The position numbers and the translations under genes are program-made. Of a stretch of 61,715 nt of DNA, positions 1 through 8,694 are shown piece by piece. Every line of letters starts with the position of its first letter. Positions within the stretch are counted from its first letter, which is position 1. The notes beneath the pieces are model-generated. The model was not told the origin of the DNA and did no database searches. It worked only from the letters and a program-made list of their open reading frames with translations. This DNA comes from Paracoccaceae bacterium (GTDB taxonomy: Bacteria > Pseudomonadota > Alphaproteobacteria > Rhodobacterales > Rhodobacteraceae): NCBI GenBank assembly GCA_007116575.1, contig SKIF01000058.1:1-61715 (forward strand), given 5' to 3'.

Positions 1-120
1 CCATCAGTAACACCTGCTCTTCCTCCGTGCCCAAAGCGCACGGATGTTAACAATGCAGGTGGGTCAGTTTTAGATGATCATAACCCACCCAAGTGGGTCA
101 CTTTTGCATGCCGATTCACA
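1..120. mobile_element. Terminal segment of an IS21-like insertion sequence
   Basis: No transposase gene lies in this stretch, but it ends with two imperfect direct repeats of about 26 bases, starting near positions 58 and 93. Both follow the pattern GTGGGTCA-N-TTTT-NN-ATG. Multiple short repeats near the end carrying a GTGG(G/T)TCA core are typical of IS21-family termini in proteobacteria. A small hairpin, CCGTGC/GCACGG, sits at about 25-43. The rest of the element would lie upstream of the window. The exact IS boundary is uncertain; I put it near 117-125, where a readable integrase frame begins. Family assignment is from memory of IS21 ends, so confidence is moderate. Confidence 0.45.
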
Positions 121-396
121 TTCCTGACACATTCGGGGGGCAAGCCCTACAAGCCCGAAACTCTGGGGAATTGGTTCAGGGACCAATGTGATACGGCGGG
201 ACTGCTTCATTGTGCATCGCACGGGCTTCGGAAGGCAGGAGCGACGCGACTGGCCGAAGCAGGGGCAACAGAGTGGGAGATCGCGAGCTACCTCGCGCAT
301 GAAAACACAAAGATGGCCGCTGTCTATGTCCGGAAGGCCAATCGCGGCAAGCTCGCAGATCGCGGAATGGGGCGGCTGACACGGAGCAAAGAGTGA
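121..396 (+). pseudogene. 3' remnant of a tyrosine recombinase (phage-type integrase)
   Basis: The frame ending at the TGA at 394-396 encodes about 91 residues matching the C-terminal catalytic part of a tyrosine integrase. The box II motif HGLRKAGA, a downstream HENTKMAA segment and a putative nucleophile Tyr in AAVYVRKA are all visible. There is no start codon or N-terminal domain; the frame runs into the IS-like end upstream, so the gene appears to have been cut by that insertion. It points at tRNA-Glu, 80 bases further on, a common integration target, so this is probably the surviving edge of an integrated element. It should be inactive because the core-binding domain and the first catalytic Arg are missing. 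Confidence 0.7.
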
Positions 397-401
397 ACTT
401 C

Positions 402-432
402 TTTGACTAACCTTTTTGAAAGGTTGGTCAAA
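402..432. terminator. Long hairpin between integrase remnant and tRNA-Glu
   Basis: A 14-bp stem (arms 402-415 and 419-432, one T-G wobble) closes a 3-base loop. It lies between convergent units, the integrase remnant (+) and tRNA-Glu (-), so it could terminate both. There is no strong T-tract on either side, so factor-independent termination is unproven. Confidence 0.4.
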
Positions 433-475
433 CATGACGACTAACGCGTTGTTTTATATGAAAAAAATAGGAAGG

Positions 476-550
476 TGGCAGCCCGTAGGGGAATCGAACC
501 CCTCTTTCCAGGTTGAAAACCTGGCGTCCTAACCGATAGACGAACGGGCC
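476..550 (-). tRNA. tRNA-Glu (anticodon UUC)
   Basis: The minus strand folds as a 75-nt tRNA with encoded CCA. The acceptor stem is GGCCCGT/ACGGGCT with a G-U first pair; the anticodon arm CCAGG-TTTTCAA-CCTGG gives anticodon TTC; the T-arm is GAGGG-GTTCGAT-TCCCC type. The discriminator base is G, as expected for tRNA-Glu. The integrase remnant lies just beyond its 3' end, which suggests this tRNA served as an attachment site. Confidence 0.95.
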
Positions 551-630
551 AGCGCTGTGGAAACGGCTTTTAGGCAAAGCCGTGCGACAGTGCAAGGGGG
601 GTCATGACCATTTTCATGACGTCGCGCGAT

Positions 631-2388
631 TTACTTCTTGGGAAAGGCAGCGTCTTCGAGCTGCAGTTGCGGACGTTGCCGACCTCCCCAGGTGTTGATC
701 TCGGCCCGGCCTGCCAAGTGAACACGCCGACCTGTGGCCGCCGCAAGCCGGGGCCCAAGCTCTGATTCGAACGCTCGAAAGGCAATAGCCTCGGCTCGCG
801 CAGCGCTACCGTCGTCGAAGCTGAGCCGCAAATGGCTGTCGCCGATGCGTCGTGTGGCGCTGATGCGCATGTCAGGGAAAGCAAAACGCGGAGCCGGAGC
901 CGCGGCCCCAAAAGGCCCCACTGTGCCCAATTGTTCGATCATTTCGATGCTCATCGCGCCGGGCATCAGCACGCCATCCAGCCGCAGGTCTGATACGGCA
1001 CTCCTGCCGGCGCCCTGATGTGCCAACAATTCCCCCAGCCGCGACATGGCCTCGTCCAGCCGTGCGCGATCGAGTGTCAGACCTGCAGCCATGCGGTGCC
1101 CGCCCCCCTTGCGAAGCAGCCCCTCGCGTTCCATTCGGTGAACCGCCGCGCCCAGGTCCACGCCCGCGACCGACCGACCCGAGCCCTTACCCTCGTCGCC
1201 GTCCAGTGCAATTACCACCGCGGGGCGGTTCGTGGCTTCCTTGAGGCGCGCTGCGACAATACCAATCACACCCGGATGCCAGCCTTCACCCGCGGCCCAG
1301 ACGAGAGGGCCGTCGAGTCCGCGGGTTTCGGCCTGTGCAAGGGCGTTTGCGCGCACGCTTGCCTCGACCTCGCGTCGTTGCGCATTAAGCTCTTCCAAAC
1401 GCTCGGCAATTGCTTGCGCTTCATGCGGATCATCGCAGGCGAGCAGACGCGCACCCAGATCCGCCGCGCCCAGCCGCCCCCCGGCATTGACACGCGGCCC
1501 AAGGACAAAGCCCAGATGATAGGCCGCAGGCGCAGTGTCCAGCCGCGCGACATCGGCCAGCGCGCGCAGCCCCGTGCGCTCGCGCCGGGCAAGGACGCGC
1601 AGCCCCTGGCGAACGAAGGCGCGATTTACCCCCACGAGCGGAGCAACGTCAGCCACAGTGGCCAGCGCCACCAGATCGAGCAGGGCCATCAGGTCGGGCG
1701 CGCTCTCGCCCTCCGCGCGCATTTGCCGATTGACCTCGACCAGCAGCAGAAACACCACGCCTGCCGCGCAGAGATGTCCCAACTCGCCACTCTCATCTTG
1801 GCGGTTGGGATTGACCACCGCAAGTGCGGGCGGCAGTGTCTCGCCGCCAAGATGGTGATCAAGCACGATCACATCTGCGCCTTTTGCCGCCGCGATTGGC
1901 GCATGGCTGAGTGTGCCGCAATCGACGCAGAGGATCAGCCCGTGGTCGCGCGCGAGCGCAGCCATGGCGGGGGCATTGGGGCCGTAGCCTTCTGTGATCC
2001 GGTCGGGAATATAGAGTGTGGCCGCGCGCCCCAGTGCCCGTAGCCAGACCAACAGAAGTGCGGCCGAGGCACCGCCATCGACATCGTAATCGGCAAAGAC
2101 CGCGATCTTCTCGCCCGACCGCACGGCACCGAGAAAGCGGGTCGCCGCGTGCTCCATATCGCGCAGGCTGCGCGGGTCAGGAAGCAGGTCGCGTAGGGCG
2201 GGCGCGAGATATTGCTCTGCGGCTTCCGGCGAGACACCAATGCGGGCCAGCACCGAACAGACCGCCTGCGGCAAACCGGTCGCCTGTGCCAGCGCGTCGC
2301 GCGCGCGCTCCTGCGCCGGAGCGGGTCCGACCCAGCGCCGTCCCGTTAGGGATGTCTCGACTCCGAGAAAGGCGCCGCTGTCTGTCAT
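631..2388 (-). CDS. recJ: Single-stranded-DNA-specific exonuclease RecJ
   Basis: 585 residues, the usual RecJ length. RecJ degrades single-stranded DNA 5' to 3' in the RecF recombination pathway and in base-excision and mismatch repair. The DHH-superfamily motifs are in order: FADYDVDG (about residue 100), VDCGT (about 155) and the signature LDHH (about 177). The DHHA1 part contains the GKGSGRS and KGGGHRMAAG glycine-rich motifs, and a C-terminal OB-like segment follows. The ATG at 2388 has AGGA just upstream. It is the last gene of a minus-strand group hom-glpX-recJ, a gene order often seen in Rhodobacterales, 103 bases after glpX. Nothing looks broken. Confidence 0.95.
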   Translation of the reverse strand: MTDSGAFLGVETSLTGRRWVGPAPAQERARDALAQATGLPQAVCSVLARIGVSPEAAEQYLAPALRDLLPDPRSLRDMEHAATRFLGAVRSGEKIAVFADYDVDGGASAALLLVWLRALGRAATLYIPDRITEGYGPNAPAMAALARDHGLILCVDCGTLSHAPIAAAKGADVIVLDHHLGGETLPPALAVVNPNRQDESGELGHLCAAGVVFLLLVEVNRQMRAEGESAPDLMALLDLVALATVADVAPLVGVNRAFVRQGLRVLARRERTGLRALADVARLDTAPAAYHLGFVLGPRVNAGGRLGAADLGARLLACDDPHEAQAIAERLEELNAQRREVEASVRANALAQAETRGLDGPLVWAAGEGWHPGVIGIVAARLKEATNRPAVVIALDGDEGKGSGRSVAGVDLGAAVHRMEREGLLRKGGGHRMAAGLTLDRARLDEAMSRLGELLAHQGAGRSAVSDLRLDGVLMPGAMSIEMIEQLGTVGPFGAAAPAPRFAFPDMRISATRRIGDSHLRLSFDDGSAARAEAIAFRAFESELGPRLAAATGRRVHLAGRAEINTWGGRQRPQLQLEDAAFPKK

Positions 2389-2491
2389 CTGTCCTGGTTA
2401 CGATGTCGGATGCCGACTGTCATCCAAGCCGCCCCTGACCTCATCTCGCTGAAAACACTAAAATACATCCGCCTGCGGTCCGGAATACCGG

Positions 2492-3454
2492 TCAGATCGG
2501 TGTCCGATAGCTCATGCGGCGCACCGACCCTGTTTTGGACCGCATCAGCAACGTGTCCGTCGTCACCCAGCCCGGTTCGGTACGGATGCCCTGCACGATC
2601 GAGCCGTCGGTGACACCCGTTGCAGCGAAGATAACATCGCCCGTGACCATTTCGTCGCGCGTATAGACCCGGTCGAGATCCTCGATCCCGGCGCGGCGTG
2701 CGCGACCGACTTCATCCTCGTTGCGGAACAGAAGCTTGCCATAGATCTGCCCGCCCATGCATTTGAGGGCGGCCGCTGCCAGCACACCCTCGGGCGCACC
2801 GCCAGAGCCCATATACATGTCGATTCCCGTCATATGCGGCTCGGCGCAGTGGATCACACCGGCGACGTCGCCATCCATGATCAGCCGGATGGCCGCGCCA
2901 GTCGAACGGATATCGGCAATCATGGCCTCATGGCGGGGGCGTTCCAGAACGCAGACCGATATGTCCTCGGGCGCACAGCCCTTGGCCTGCGCAAGCGCGC
3001 GCACCCGCTCGGAGGGGCTCATCTCCAGCGTGACGGTGTCGGGCGCATAGCCCGGCCCGATCGCGAGCTTTTCCATATAGACATCGGGTGCGTGCAGCAT
3101 GGTACCGCGGGGGGCCATGGCAATCACGGTCAGCGCATTGGGAAAATCCTTGGCCGTCAGTGTCGTGCCTTCAAGCGGGTCCAGCGCGATATCGACCTCT
3201 GGTCCCTCGCCACTGCCGATTTTCTCGCCGATATAGAGCATCGGCGCCTCATCGCGCTCGCCTTCGCCGATGACCACCACACCGCGAATGTCGAGCAAAT
3301 TCAACTGGCGGCGCATGGCATCCACCGCGGCCTGATCAGCCGCCTTTTCATCACCGCGCCCGACGAGCCGGGCCGAGGCGATGGCTGCGGCCTCCGAGAC
3401 GCGGGCGAGACCCAGCGACAACATGCGGTCGTGAAATTCCGGTGGTTTGATCAT
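2492..3454 (-). CDS. glpX: Class II fructose-1,6-bisphosphatase (GlpX)
   Basis: 320 residues. GlpX hydrolyses fructose 1,6-bisphosphate to fructose 6-phosphate in gluconeogenesis and the Calvin cycle, in the cytosol and with divalent metal ions. The metal- and phosphate-binding motifs GEGERDEAP (about residue 62), DPLEGTT (about 92) and the later DGDVAG and GSGGAPEG segments are all present. The start has a GAGG box 10 bases upstream. It lies between hom and recJ on the same strand with gaps of about 106 and 103 bases, so it may be cotranscribed. Because class I and class II enzymes are unrelated, the family call is clear. Confidence 0.95.
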   Translation of the reverse strand: MIKPPEFHDRMLSLGLARVSEAAAIASARLVGRGDEKAADQAAVDAMRRQLNLLDIRGVVVIGEGERDEAPMLYIGEKIGSGEGPEVDIALDPLEGTTLTAKDFPNALTVIAMAPRGTMLHAPDVYMEKLAIGPGYAPDTVTLEMSPSERVRALAQAKGCAPEDISVCVLERPRHEAMIADIRSTGAAIRLIMDGDVAGVIHCAEPHMTGIDMYMGSGGAPEGVLAAAALKCMGGQIYGKLLFRNEDEVGRARRAGIEDLDRVYTRDEMVTGDVIFAATGVTDGSIVQGIRTEPGWVTTDTLLMRSKTGSVRRMSYRTPI

Positions 3455-3560
3455 GGCTGGCGTCCCTCATCGGCTATATTCGACCTGTCTAGCGGCAAAC
3501 AAGGACACGACACAAGCATTTGTATCCGAATTCGTCCCGATCCCCAGATGGGGCAGGGGG

Positions 3561-4847
3561 TCAGTCTTCCTCGATCGCGAGAGCGACGGGCTCGCCCATG
3601 ACGACGCCGGTATTCATTGCCAGCGCGACGGCGTGGTCAATCGCGTCGCGTGTGGTTTTATGGGTGATGATGAGCACTGGCGCACGCGTGTCCTGATGGC
3701 CATACTGGCGCATCCGGTTGATCGAGACGCCCGCACTGCCGAGCGCCTCTGCCACCTTCGCCAATGCGCCGGGTTTGTCCAGAAGGCCCATGCGCAGATA
3801 CCAGGGTTTCGAGCCCATCGCACGCGCCGAGAACGCCGCCTCCAGCGTCGTTGCGGGCTGGCCGAAGACCGGCAGACGCAGCCCGCGCGCGATGTCGATG
3901 ACATCGCCCATCACGGCACTGGCGGTTGGCCCTTCGCCTGCGCCGGGGCCGCGCAGGATGATCTGCTCGACCGCGTCGCCCTCGATCACAACCATATTGG
4001 TGCCGCCCTTGAGCTGGCCCAGCGGGCTGTCAGCGGGCACCAGACAGGGCGTCATCGACTGTTCCAGCCCGCGTCCGGTCATCTGTGCCACGCCCAGAAG
4101 CTTGATGCGCAGCCCCAGATCGGCGGCGGCGCGGATATCCTCGATCGAGATCTGCTCGATCCCGCCCAAGGTAATCGCACCGAAATCGGGGCGGGTACCA
4201 AAGGCAATGGCGGACAGCAGCGTGAGCTTATGCGCCGCGTCGATGCCGCCGACATCAAGCGTCGGATCGGCTTCCAGATAGCCCAGCTGGTTGGCTTCCT
4301 CGAACACGGTTTCGTAAGGAAGGCCCGCATCTTCCATCCGCGTCAGGATGTAATTGCAAGTACCGTTCATCACGCCCTTGATGCGGGTGATCCGGTTGCC
4401 CGCCAGCCCTTCGGACAAAGCCTTTACGACCGGGATGCCACCCGCGACCGCCGCCTCGAAACGCAGCGCCACACCGGCGGCTTCGGCGGCCTCTGCCAGT
4501 GCCTGCCCGTGGATAGCCAGCAGCGCCTTGTTTGCCGTGACCACATCCTTGCCGCTCTCGATTGCGGCGTCTGTCAGGGCCTTCGCCGGGCCGTTCTCGC
4601 CGCCCATCAGCTCGATGACGAGATCCACATCTGCGCGGCGCGCCAGTGCGACAGGGTCATCCTCCCATGCGTAGCCCGAGATATCGACACCGCGGTTGCG
4701 CGTGCGCGACCGCGCCGAGACCGCCACGATCTCGATCGGCCGCCCGGCCCGGCGGGCGATCAGCGCGCCATTGGTCTGGACAATCCGCACCAGACCTGTG
4801 CCAACGGTGCCAAGCCCGGCAATGCCAAGGCGCAAGGGGGTGGTCAT
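3561..4847 (-). CDS. hom: Homoserine dehydrogenase
   Basis: 428 residues. It reduces aspartate semialdehyde to homoserine, the branch towards threonine and methionine. The N-terminal Rossmann motif GLGTVGTGL is followed by the catalytic-domain motifs GVMNGTCNY and EADPTLDVGG; a C-terminal ACT domain (about residues 350-428, LDKPGALAKV) suggests feedback control by an amino acid, as in other Hom proteins of this length. I chose the ATG at 4847, preceded by GGAG at 8 bases; an upstream in-frame start at 4913 would add 22 residues with no family resemblance. Aspartate semialdehyde is also the co-substrate of the carboxyspermidine dehydrogenase encoded at 10.6 kb. Confidence 0.95.
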   Translation of the reverse strand: MTTPLRLGIAGLGTVGTGLVRIVQTNGALIARRAGRPIEIVAVSARSRTRNRGVDISGYAWEDDPVALARRADVDLVIELMGGENGPAKALTDAAIESGKDVVTANKALLAIHGQALAEAAEAAGVALRFEAAVAGGIPVVKALSEGLAGNRITRIKGVMNGTCNYILTRMEDAGLPYETVFEEANQLGYLEADPTLDVGGIDAAHKLTLLSAIAFGTRPDFGAITLGGIEQISIEDIRAAADLGLRIKLLGVAQMTGRGLEQSMTPCLVPADSPLGQLKGGTNMVVIEGDAVEQIILRGPGAGEGPTASAVMGDVIDIARGLRLPVFGQPATTLEAAFSARAMGSKPWYLRMGLLDKPGALAKVAEALGSAGVSINRMRQYGHQDTRAPVLIITHKTTRDAIDHAVALAMNTGVVMGEPVALAIEED

Positions 4848-4928
4848 ATCCGGGGCTCCATCCGCTGCGGGAAAACATCGCGCCCTGTTAGCGCCTCGCA
4901 GTCGGGCTTGCAATCGGGCGTGGGGACC

Positions 4929-5729
4929 TCAGCCGTTCAAGGCGAGGATTTGGCGCAACAGCAGCGCCCGTGAGATTTCGCCGACATGGACATGCGCCAG
5001 CATACCATCCGCGCCGACAAACAGCGTGACGGGCAGACCGATGGTGGCGAAGTGCCGCGCCAGCGTCCCGGTTGGATCGAGCGCGACATGCGCATCACTG
5101 ATCCCGTTGCGCTCGAGGTGAGTGCGCACGGTCTGGGCATCCTCGCCTTGCGAGGCCAGCACGAAACTCACCTCCGAATGTGCTGCGGCCATTTCGGCCA
5201 GCATCGGCAATTCGCGGCGGCAGGGTGGGCACCATGTGGCCCAGAGATTGATCACCAGCGGCTGATCCGCGGCGGTCGCGAAATCGTAGCTCCCGCCCGA
5301 CAGCAGGGCAAGTTGCATGTCCGGCAGCGGAACGGGCGGGCGGTCAGCGAAATCTAGGATCAGCGCAAGCCACACAACCACCCCCGGCCAGAGTGCGCCG
5401 AACGCAGGCACCAGCGCCAGCCCGAGCCGCCGCGAGAGCAGTGTGACGAGGCCCACTGCAAGCGCGGCCCCGACAGGCGAAAAGCCCCCCTGCCATATCG
5501 CAAGCACCGTCCAGGGCTCGGCCAGAAAAATATGCGGGAACTGCACCACATGACCCAGCCGCGCCCCGATCAGCCCCCAGAGCACGGCTCGTCCGGCCCA
5601 TGCCGACAATGCAGGGGCATGTGAGACACGCGCAATGACCTCGGCCGCGATCAGGAACACCACCACCCCGGTCAGGGCGGCGAAACGGTCCCAACCCAGC
5701 ACAAAAGGTCCAAGCTCTATCGCGGTCAT
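4929..5729 (-). CDS. Fusion of an Lgt-like membrane domain and a TlpA-type thioredoxin domain
   Basis: 266 residues. Residues 1-140 hold several hydrophobic segments resembling prolipoprotein diacylglyceryl transferase (Lgt), including GARLGHVVQF and a WQGGFSPVGA stretch at the place where Lgt has its GG-x-SFHGG motif. The essential His of that motif is missing. Residues about 145-266 form a thioredoxin fold with the redox motif ATWCPPC and a cis-Pro region (IGLPVTLFV), probably facing the periplasm. The likely role is a membrane-anchored thiol-disulfide reductase, with the Lgt-like part acting as an anchor or partner-binding module; the lipoprotein-modifying reaction is unlikely. The start at 5729 has GAGG 4 bases upstream. 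It is downstream of hom's opposite end by 81 bases and upstream of nothing obviously cytochrome-related. Confidence 0.75.
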   Translation of the reverse strand: MTAIELGPFVLGWDRFAALTGVVVFLIAAEVIARVSHAPALSAWAGRAVLWGLIGARLGHVVQFPHIFLAEPWTVLAIWQGGFSPVGAALAVGLVTLLSRRLGLALVPAFGALWPGVVVWLALILDFADRPPVPLPDMQLALLSGGSYDFATAADQPLVINLWATWCPPCRRELPMLAEMAAAHSEVSFVLASQGEDAQTVRTHLERNGISDAHVALDPTGTLARHFATIGLPVTLFVGADGMLAHVHVGEISRALLLRQILALNG

Positions 5730-5799
5730 CAGTCCTCGCCGGTTGCGGCGGGCTTATCGGTGCTGGCGTGCGGCGTGTCCAGTGCTTCCGCTCAGCGCC

Positions 5800-6699
5800 T
5801 CATGTGCCGAGCTTGGCAGCATCGCGGGCCAGCGCCTCGCGCGTGGCGTTGCGGCGATACCACATCGTGATCGCGGTCGAGGTCAGCACGATGAACAGCG
5901 AATAGAGCACCGGTATCAGCAGCACCTCTTCCTGCATCGCTCCTGTGAAGGTGAGCGTGATCACCAGAACCGCCAACGGGCCGTTCTGGATGCCGGTCTC
6001 GAGGCTGATCGTGCGCGAGCGGTTTGTGTCCTGCCCCAGCCCGCGCGCGACCCAGTAGCCGAACAGCATCCCCATAAGCCCGATGCCGATCGTGGCGACA
6101 TAGATCGAAGGCCCGGTATCGAGCAGCAACTGATAGTTGCGCGGCACCCAGGTCACGATCAGGAACAGGATCACGACGACGCCCATGAAAGACCCGATCA
6201 GCTCGACCGTCGCGCCGATATTGGGGTTGAGTTTGCGCAGCACCATGCCAAGGATCGTGGGGATCAGCAGGACCACCAGCACCTGAGCCACATTCCCCGG
6301 CGGAATGCTCGATTCGGCCGGCACCCCGGCCAGCCCGCCATAGAAATCCAGCAGCAGCGGAACCATCACGACGGCAACCAGCGTAGAGACCGTGGTCATC
6401 ATGATCGATAGCGCCAGCACGCCCTTGGAGAAATAGGCGAAGATGTTCGAGGTCGTCCCTCCCGGCATGCAGGCGATCAGCAAGAGCCCCACCACCAGCG
6501 CCGGTGGCAAGCCCAGCAGGATGGCCAGCATGTAGCCAAGGAAGGGCATCACCGCAAACTGGCTCAGAAGTCCGACAAGGATGCCCTTGGGCTTGCGAAA
6601 GGCGATGCGGAAATCGCGCGGGGTCATGCTCGCGCCCATGCCCAGCATGATCACCATCATCATGATACCCAGAAGGGTGGTTTCCAGTTCGGTCAGCAT
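5800..6699 (-). CDS. Bile acid:sodium symporter family (BASS) transporter
   Basis: 299 residues, almost entirely hydrophobic, with about nine or ten predicted membrane segments. The ACMPGGTTSNIFAYFSKG stretch is the conserved sodium-binding crossover motif of the BASS family, and the tail is short and basic. Bacterial members carry varied organic anions with Na+, such as keto acids, pantoate and bile acids, so the substrate is unknown here. It ends the same transcript as fadD: the fadD stop and this start are only 3 bases apart, which suggests co-expression with fatty-acid or aromatic-acid activation. Start ATG at 6699. Confidence 0.85.
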   Translation of the reverse strand: MLTELETTLLGIMMMVIMLGMGASMTPRDFRIAFRKPKGILVGLLSQFAVMPFLGYMLAILLGLPPALVVGLLLIACMPGGTTSNIFAYFSKGVLALSIMMTTVSTLVAVVMVPLLLDFYGGLAGVPAESSIPPGNVAQVLVVLLIPTILGMVLRKLNPNIGATVELIGSFMGVVVILFLIVTWVPRNYQLLLDTGPSIYVATIGIGLMGMLFGYWVARGLGQDTNRSRTISLETGIQNGPLAVLVITLTFTGAMQEEVLLIPVLYSLFIVLTSTAITMWYRRNATREALARDAAKLGT

Positions 6700-6702
6700 G
6701 GC

Positions 6703-8433
6703 TCAGCCCCCCTTGGCAAATTCGGCACGCGCCTCAGCCTTGAGGTCCTTGCGCAGGATCTTTCCGATCGGTGATTTCGGCAACTCGTCACGGATCATGA
6801 CGGATTTGGGCACCTTGTAGGCGGCCAGATGCTTGCGGCAATGTGCGATAATCTCTTCCTTGGTCACGGTTCCCGGGGCATCGGGATTCTGCACGACATA
6901 GGCGCGCACGGCCTCGCCGGTGTGTTTGTCGGGAACGGCAATGACGGCCGCCTCGAGCACATTCTCGAGTTTGGCGAGGCAATCCTCGACCTCGTTAGGG
7001 TAGACATTGAAGCCCGAGACCAGCACCATGTCCTTCTTGCGGTCCACGATGGTCAGATAGCCATCCGTGTCCATCACCGCGACATCACCGGTAAAGAACC
7101 ATCCGTTTTGAATGGATTTCGCGGTGTCGTCGGGGCGTTGCCAATAGCCGCGCATGACCTGCGGCCCCTTGACGATCAGCTCGCCCGGTTCGCCCTGCGC
7201 CACGGGTTCGGCATTGTCATCGACCAGGGCGACATCCGTGCCCGGCACCGGCACGCCAATCGAGCCGATGCGTGCAGGCTGTTCCAGCGGATTGAAACTC
7301 ACCAGCGGCGATGTCTCGGTCAGCCCGTAGCCCTCGGCCACGCGGGTTCCGGTGATCTTTTGCCAGCGTTCGGCAACGGCATGGTGCAATGCAGTGCCCC
7401 CGGCGATGGCGGCTTTCAGCGTCTTTGGTGGAAAGGCCGCGAACCATTCTTCGTTCATCAGCCCGTTGAACAGCGTGTTGACCCCTGTCACCCAGGTAAT
7501 CGGGTAATTCTCGAGCGCGCGCTGGATGTTCTGCACCGGGCGCGGCGAAGGCACGAGGATATTGCGCGCACCCAGTTCGAAGAAGGTCATCAGGTTAGCG
7601 GTGAAAGCGAAGATGTGATAGAGCGGCAGCGCGGTCAGCACGCAATCCTCGCCACTCATGTGACGCCCGCCCATCGCCTTTACCTGGTCAAGATTGGCCA
7701 GAATGTTGCCATGTGTCAGCATTGCGCCCTTGGCGACGCCCGTCGTGCCGCCCGTGTATTGCAAGAGCGCCAGATCCTCGGGGCCAATGCTATCCCAGTC
7801 GGTCACGGCAGGCTGTCGGCGCCCGACCTTCAGCGCCTCGCGGATGCGGAGTACCGGCACATCGAGCCTCGGGACCGGCGGCAGCGACCGTGTCCAGACC
7901 TTCTGCACGCCCCGCACGACGGTTTCCGGGATGCGCGGGAAGAACTCGGGGACACCGGCAAGCACGACATGCCTGATGCCCGTCTGCGGGATGACCTCGG
8001 CCAGCTTGTCGGCGAACATGTCGCAGATCACCAGCACCTCGGCATTGGAATCGTTGAACTGGTGGATCATCTCGGAGGGCGTGTAGAGCGGGTTGGTGTT
8101 GACCAAAACGCAACCTGCCTTGAACACACCAAAGGCCGCTACCGGATAGGCAAGCCCGTTGGGCATCTGCAAGGCCACGCGCGCGCCGGGCTGCAGGCCG
8201 CAATGATGGCGCAGATAGGATGCAAAGGCGTCCGACATCTTGCCGAGCTGCGCAAATCGCATCGTACCATTCATGCCATTGGGCACGACACATGTGAAGG
8301 CGGGGCGCTTGGCGAACCGCTCGCATGTTGTTGCGACCAGCGCTGCGAGCGAATGATGTGCCCGCTCGGGCAGGTCGGGTTCGATATCTTGCCCATAGGC
8401 GGCCAGCCAAGGCCGGGCTGTGTGCTTATTCAC
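6703..8433 (-). CDS. fadD: Long-chain fatty-acid-CoA ligase
   Basis: 576 residues; an ANL-superfamily acyl-CoA synthetase that activates fatty acids through an acyl-adenylate. The P-loop YTGGTTGVAKGA (about residue 220), the GYGLTETSP motif (about 365), the TGDVAVMD motif and the C-terminal catalytic Lys region (KSPIGKILRKDL) are visible. I chose a GTG start at 8433, preceded by GGAGG at 7 bases. It is the first gene of a two-gene unit with the BASS transporter. A divergent polyamine operon begins 262 bases upstream. Substrate chain length cannot be read from the sequence; the closest general label is FadD. Confidence 0.9.
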   Translation of the reverse strand: MNKHTARPWLAAYGQDIEPDLPERAHHSLAALVATTCERFAKRPAFTCVVPNGMNGTMRFAQLGKMSDAFASYLRHHCGLQPGARVALQMPNGLAYPVAAFGVFKAGCVLVNTNPLYTPSEMIHQFNDSNAEVLVICDMFADKLAEVIPQTGIRHVVLAGVPEFFPRIPETVVRGVQKVWTRSLPPVPRLDVPVLRIREALKVGRRQPAVTDWDSIGPEDLALLQYTGGTTGVAKGAMLTHGNILANLDQVKAMGGRHMSGEDCVLTALPLYHIFAFTANLMTFFELGARNILVPSPRPVQNIQRALENYPITWVTGVNTLFNGLMNEEWFAAFPPKTLKAAIAGGTALHHAVAERWQKITGTRVAEGYGLTETSPLVSFNPLEQPARIGSIGVPVPGTDVALVDDNAEPVAQGEPGELIVKGPQVMRGYWQRPDDTAKSIQNGWFFTGDVAVMDTDGYLTIVDRKKDMVLVSGFNVYPNEVEDCLAKLENVLEAAVIAVPDKHTGEAVRAYVVQNPDAPGTVTKEEIIAHCRKHLAAYKVPKSVMIRDELPKSPIGKILRKDLKAEARAEFAKGG

Positions 8434-8694
8434 GCTTCATCCTCCCATTCCGACCGCGCGGTCAGATCTCCGTCCACACCAAAGCCCAGTGACGTGCGTC
8501 GCACAAGGGTTGACGTCACGGATGCTCGCCAGAAAACCCTGCGTCACAACCGTAAACAGGTCGTCGAACCCGCTTCTGAAAAGACCGCAACCTATTGAGT
8601 GGCGGGCAAGCGAGCTTTCGAGTCATCCTTGCGTTTGCGGCTGGCTTTGCATATCTCCGACCTTCACGCGCCGCGCCCGGAACAGGAGTCGATG

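Noticed and set aside
1018-2043. Long open frame on the plus strand opposite recJ
   Set aside because: It is antisense to a well-conserved gene, has no family resemblance, and is explained by GC-rich codon bias.
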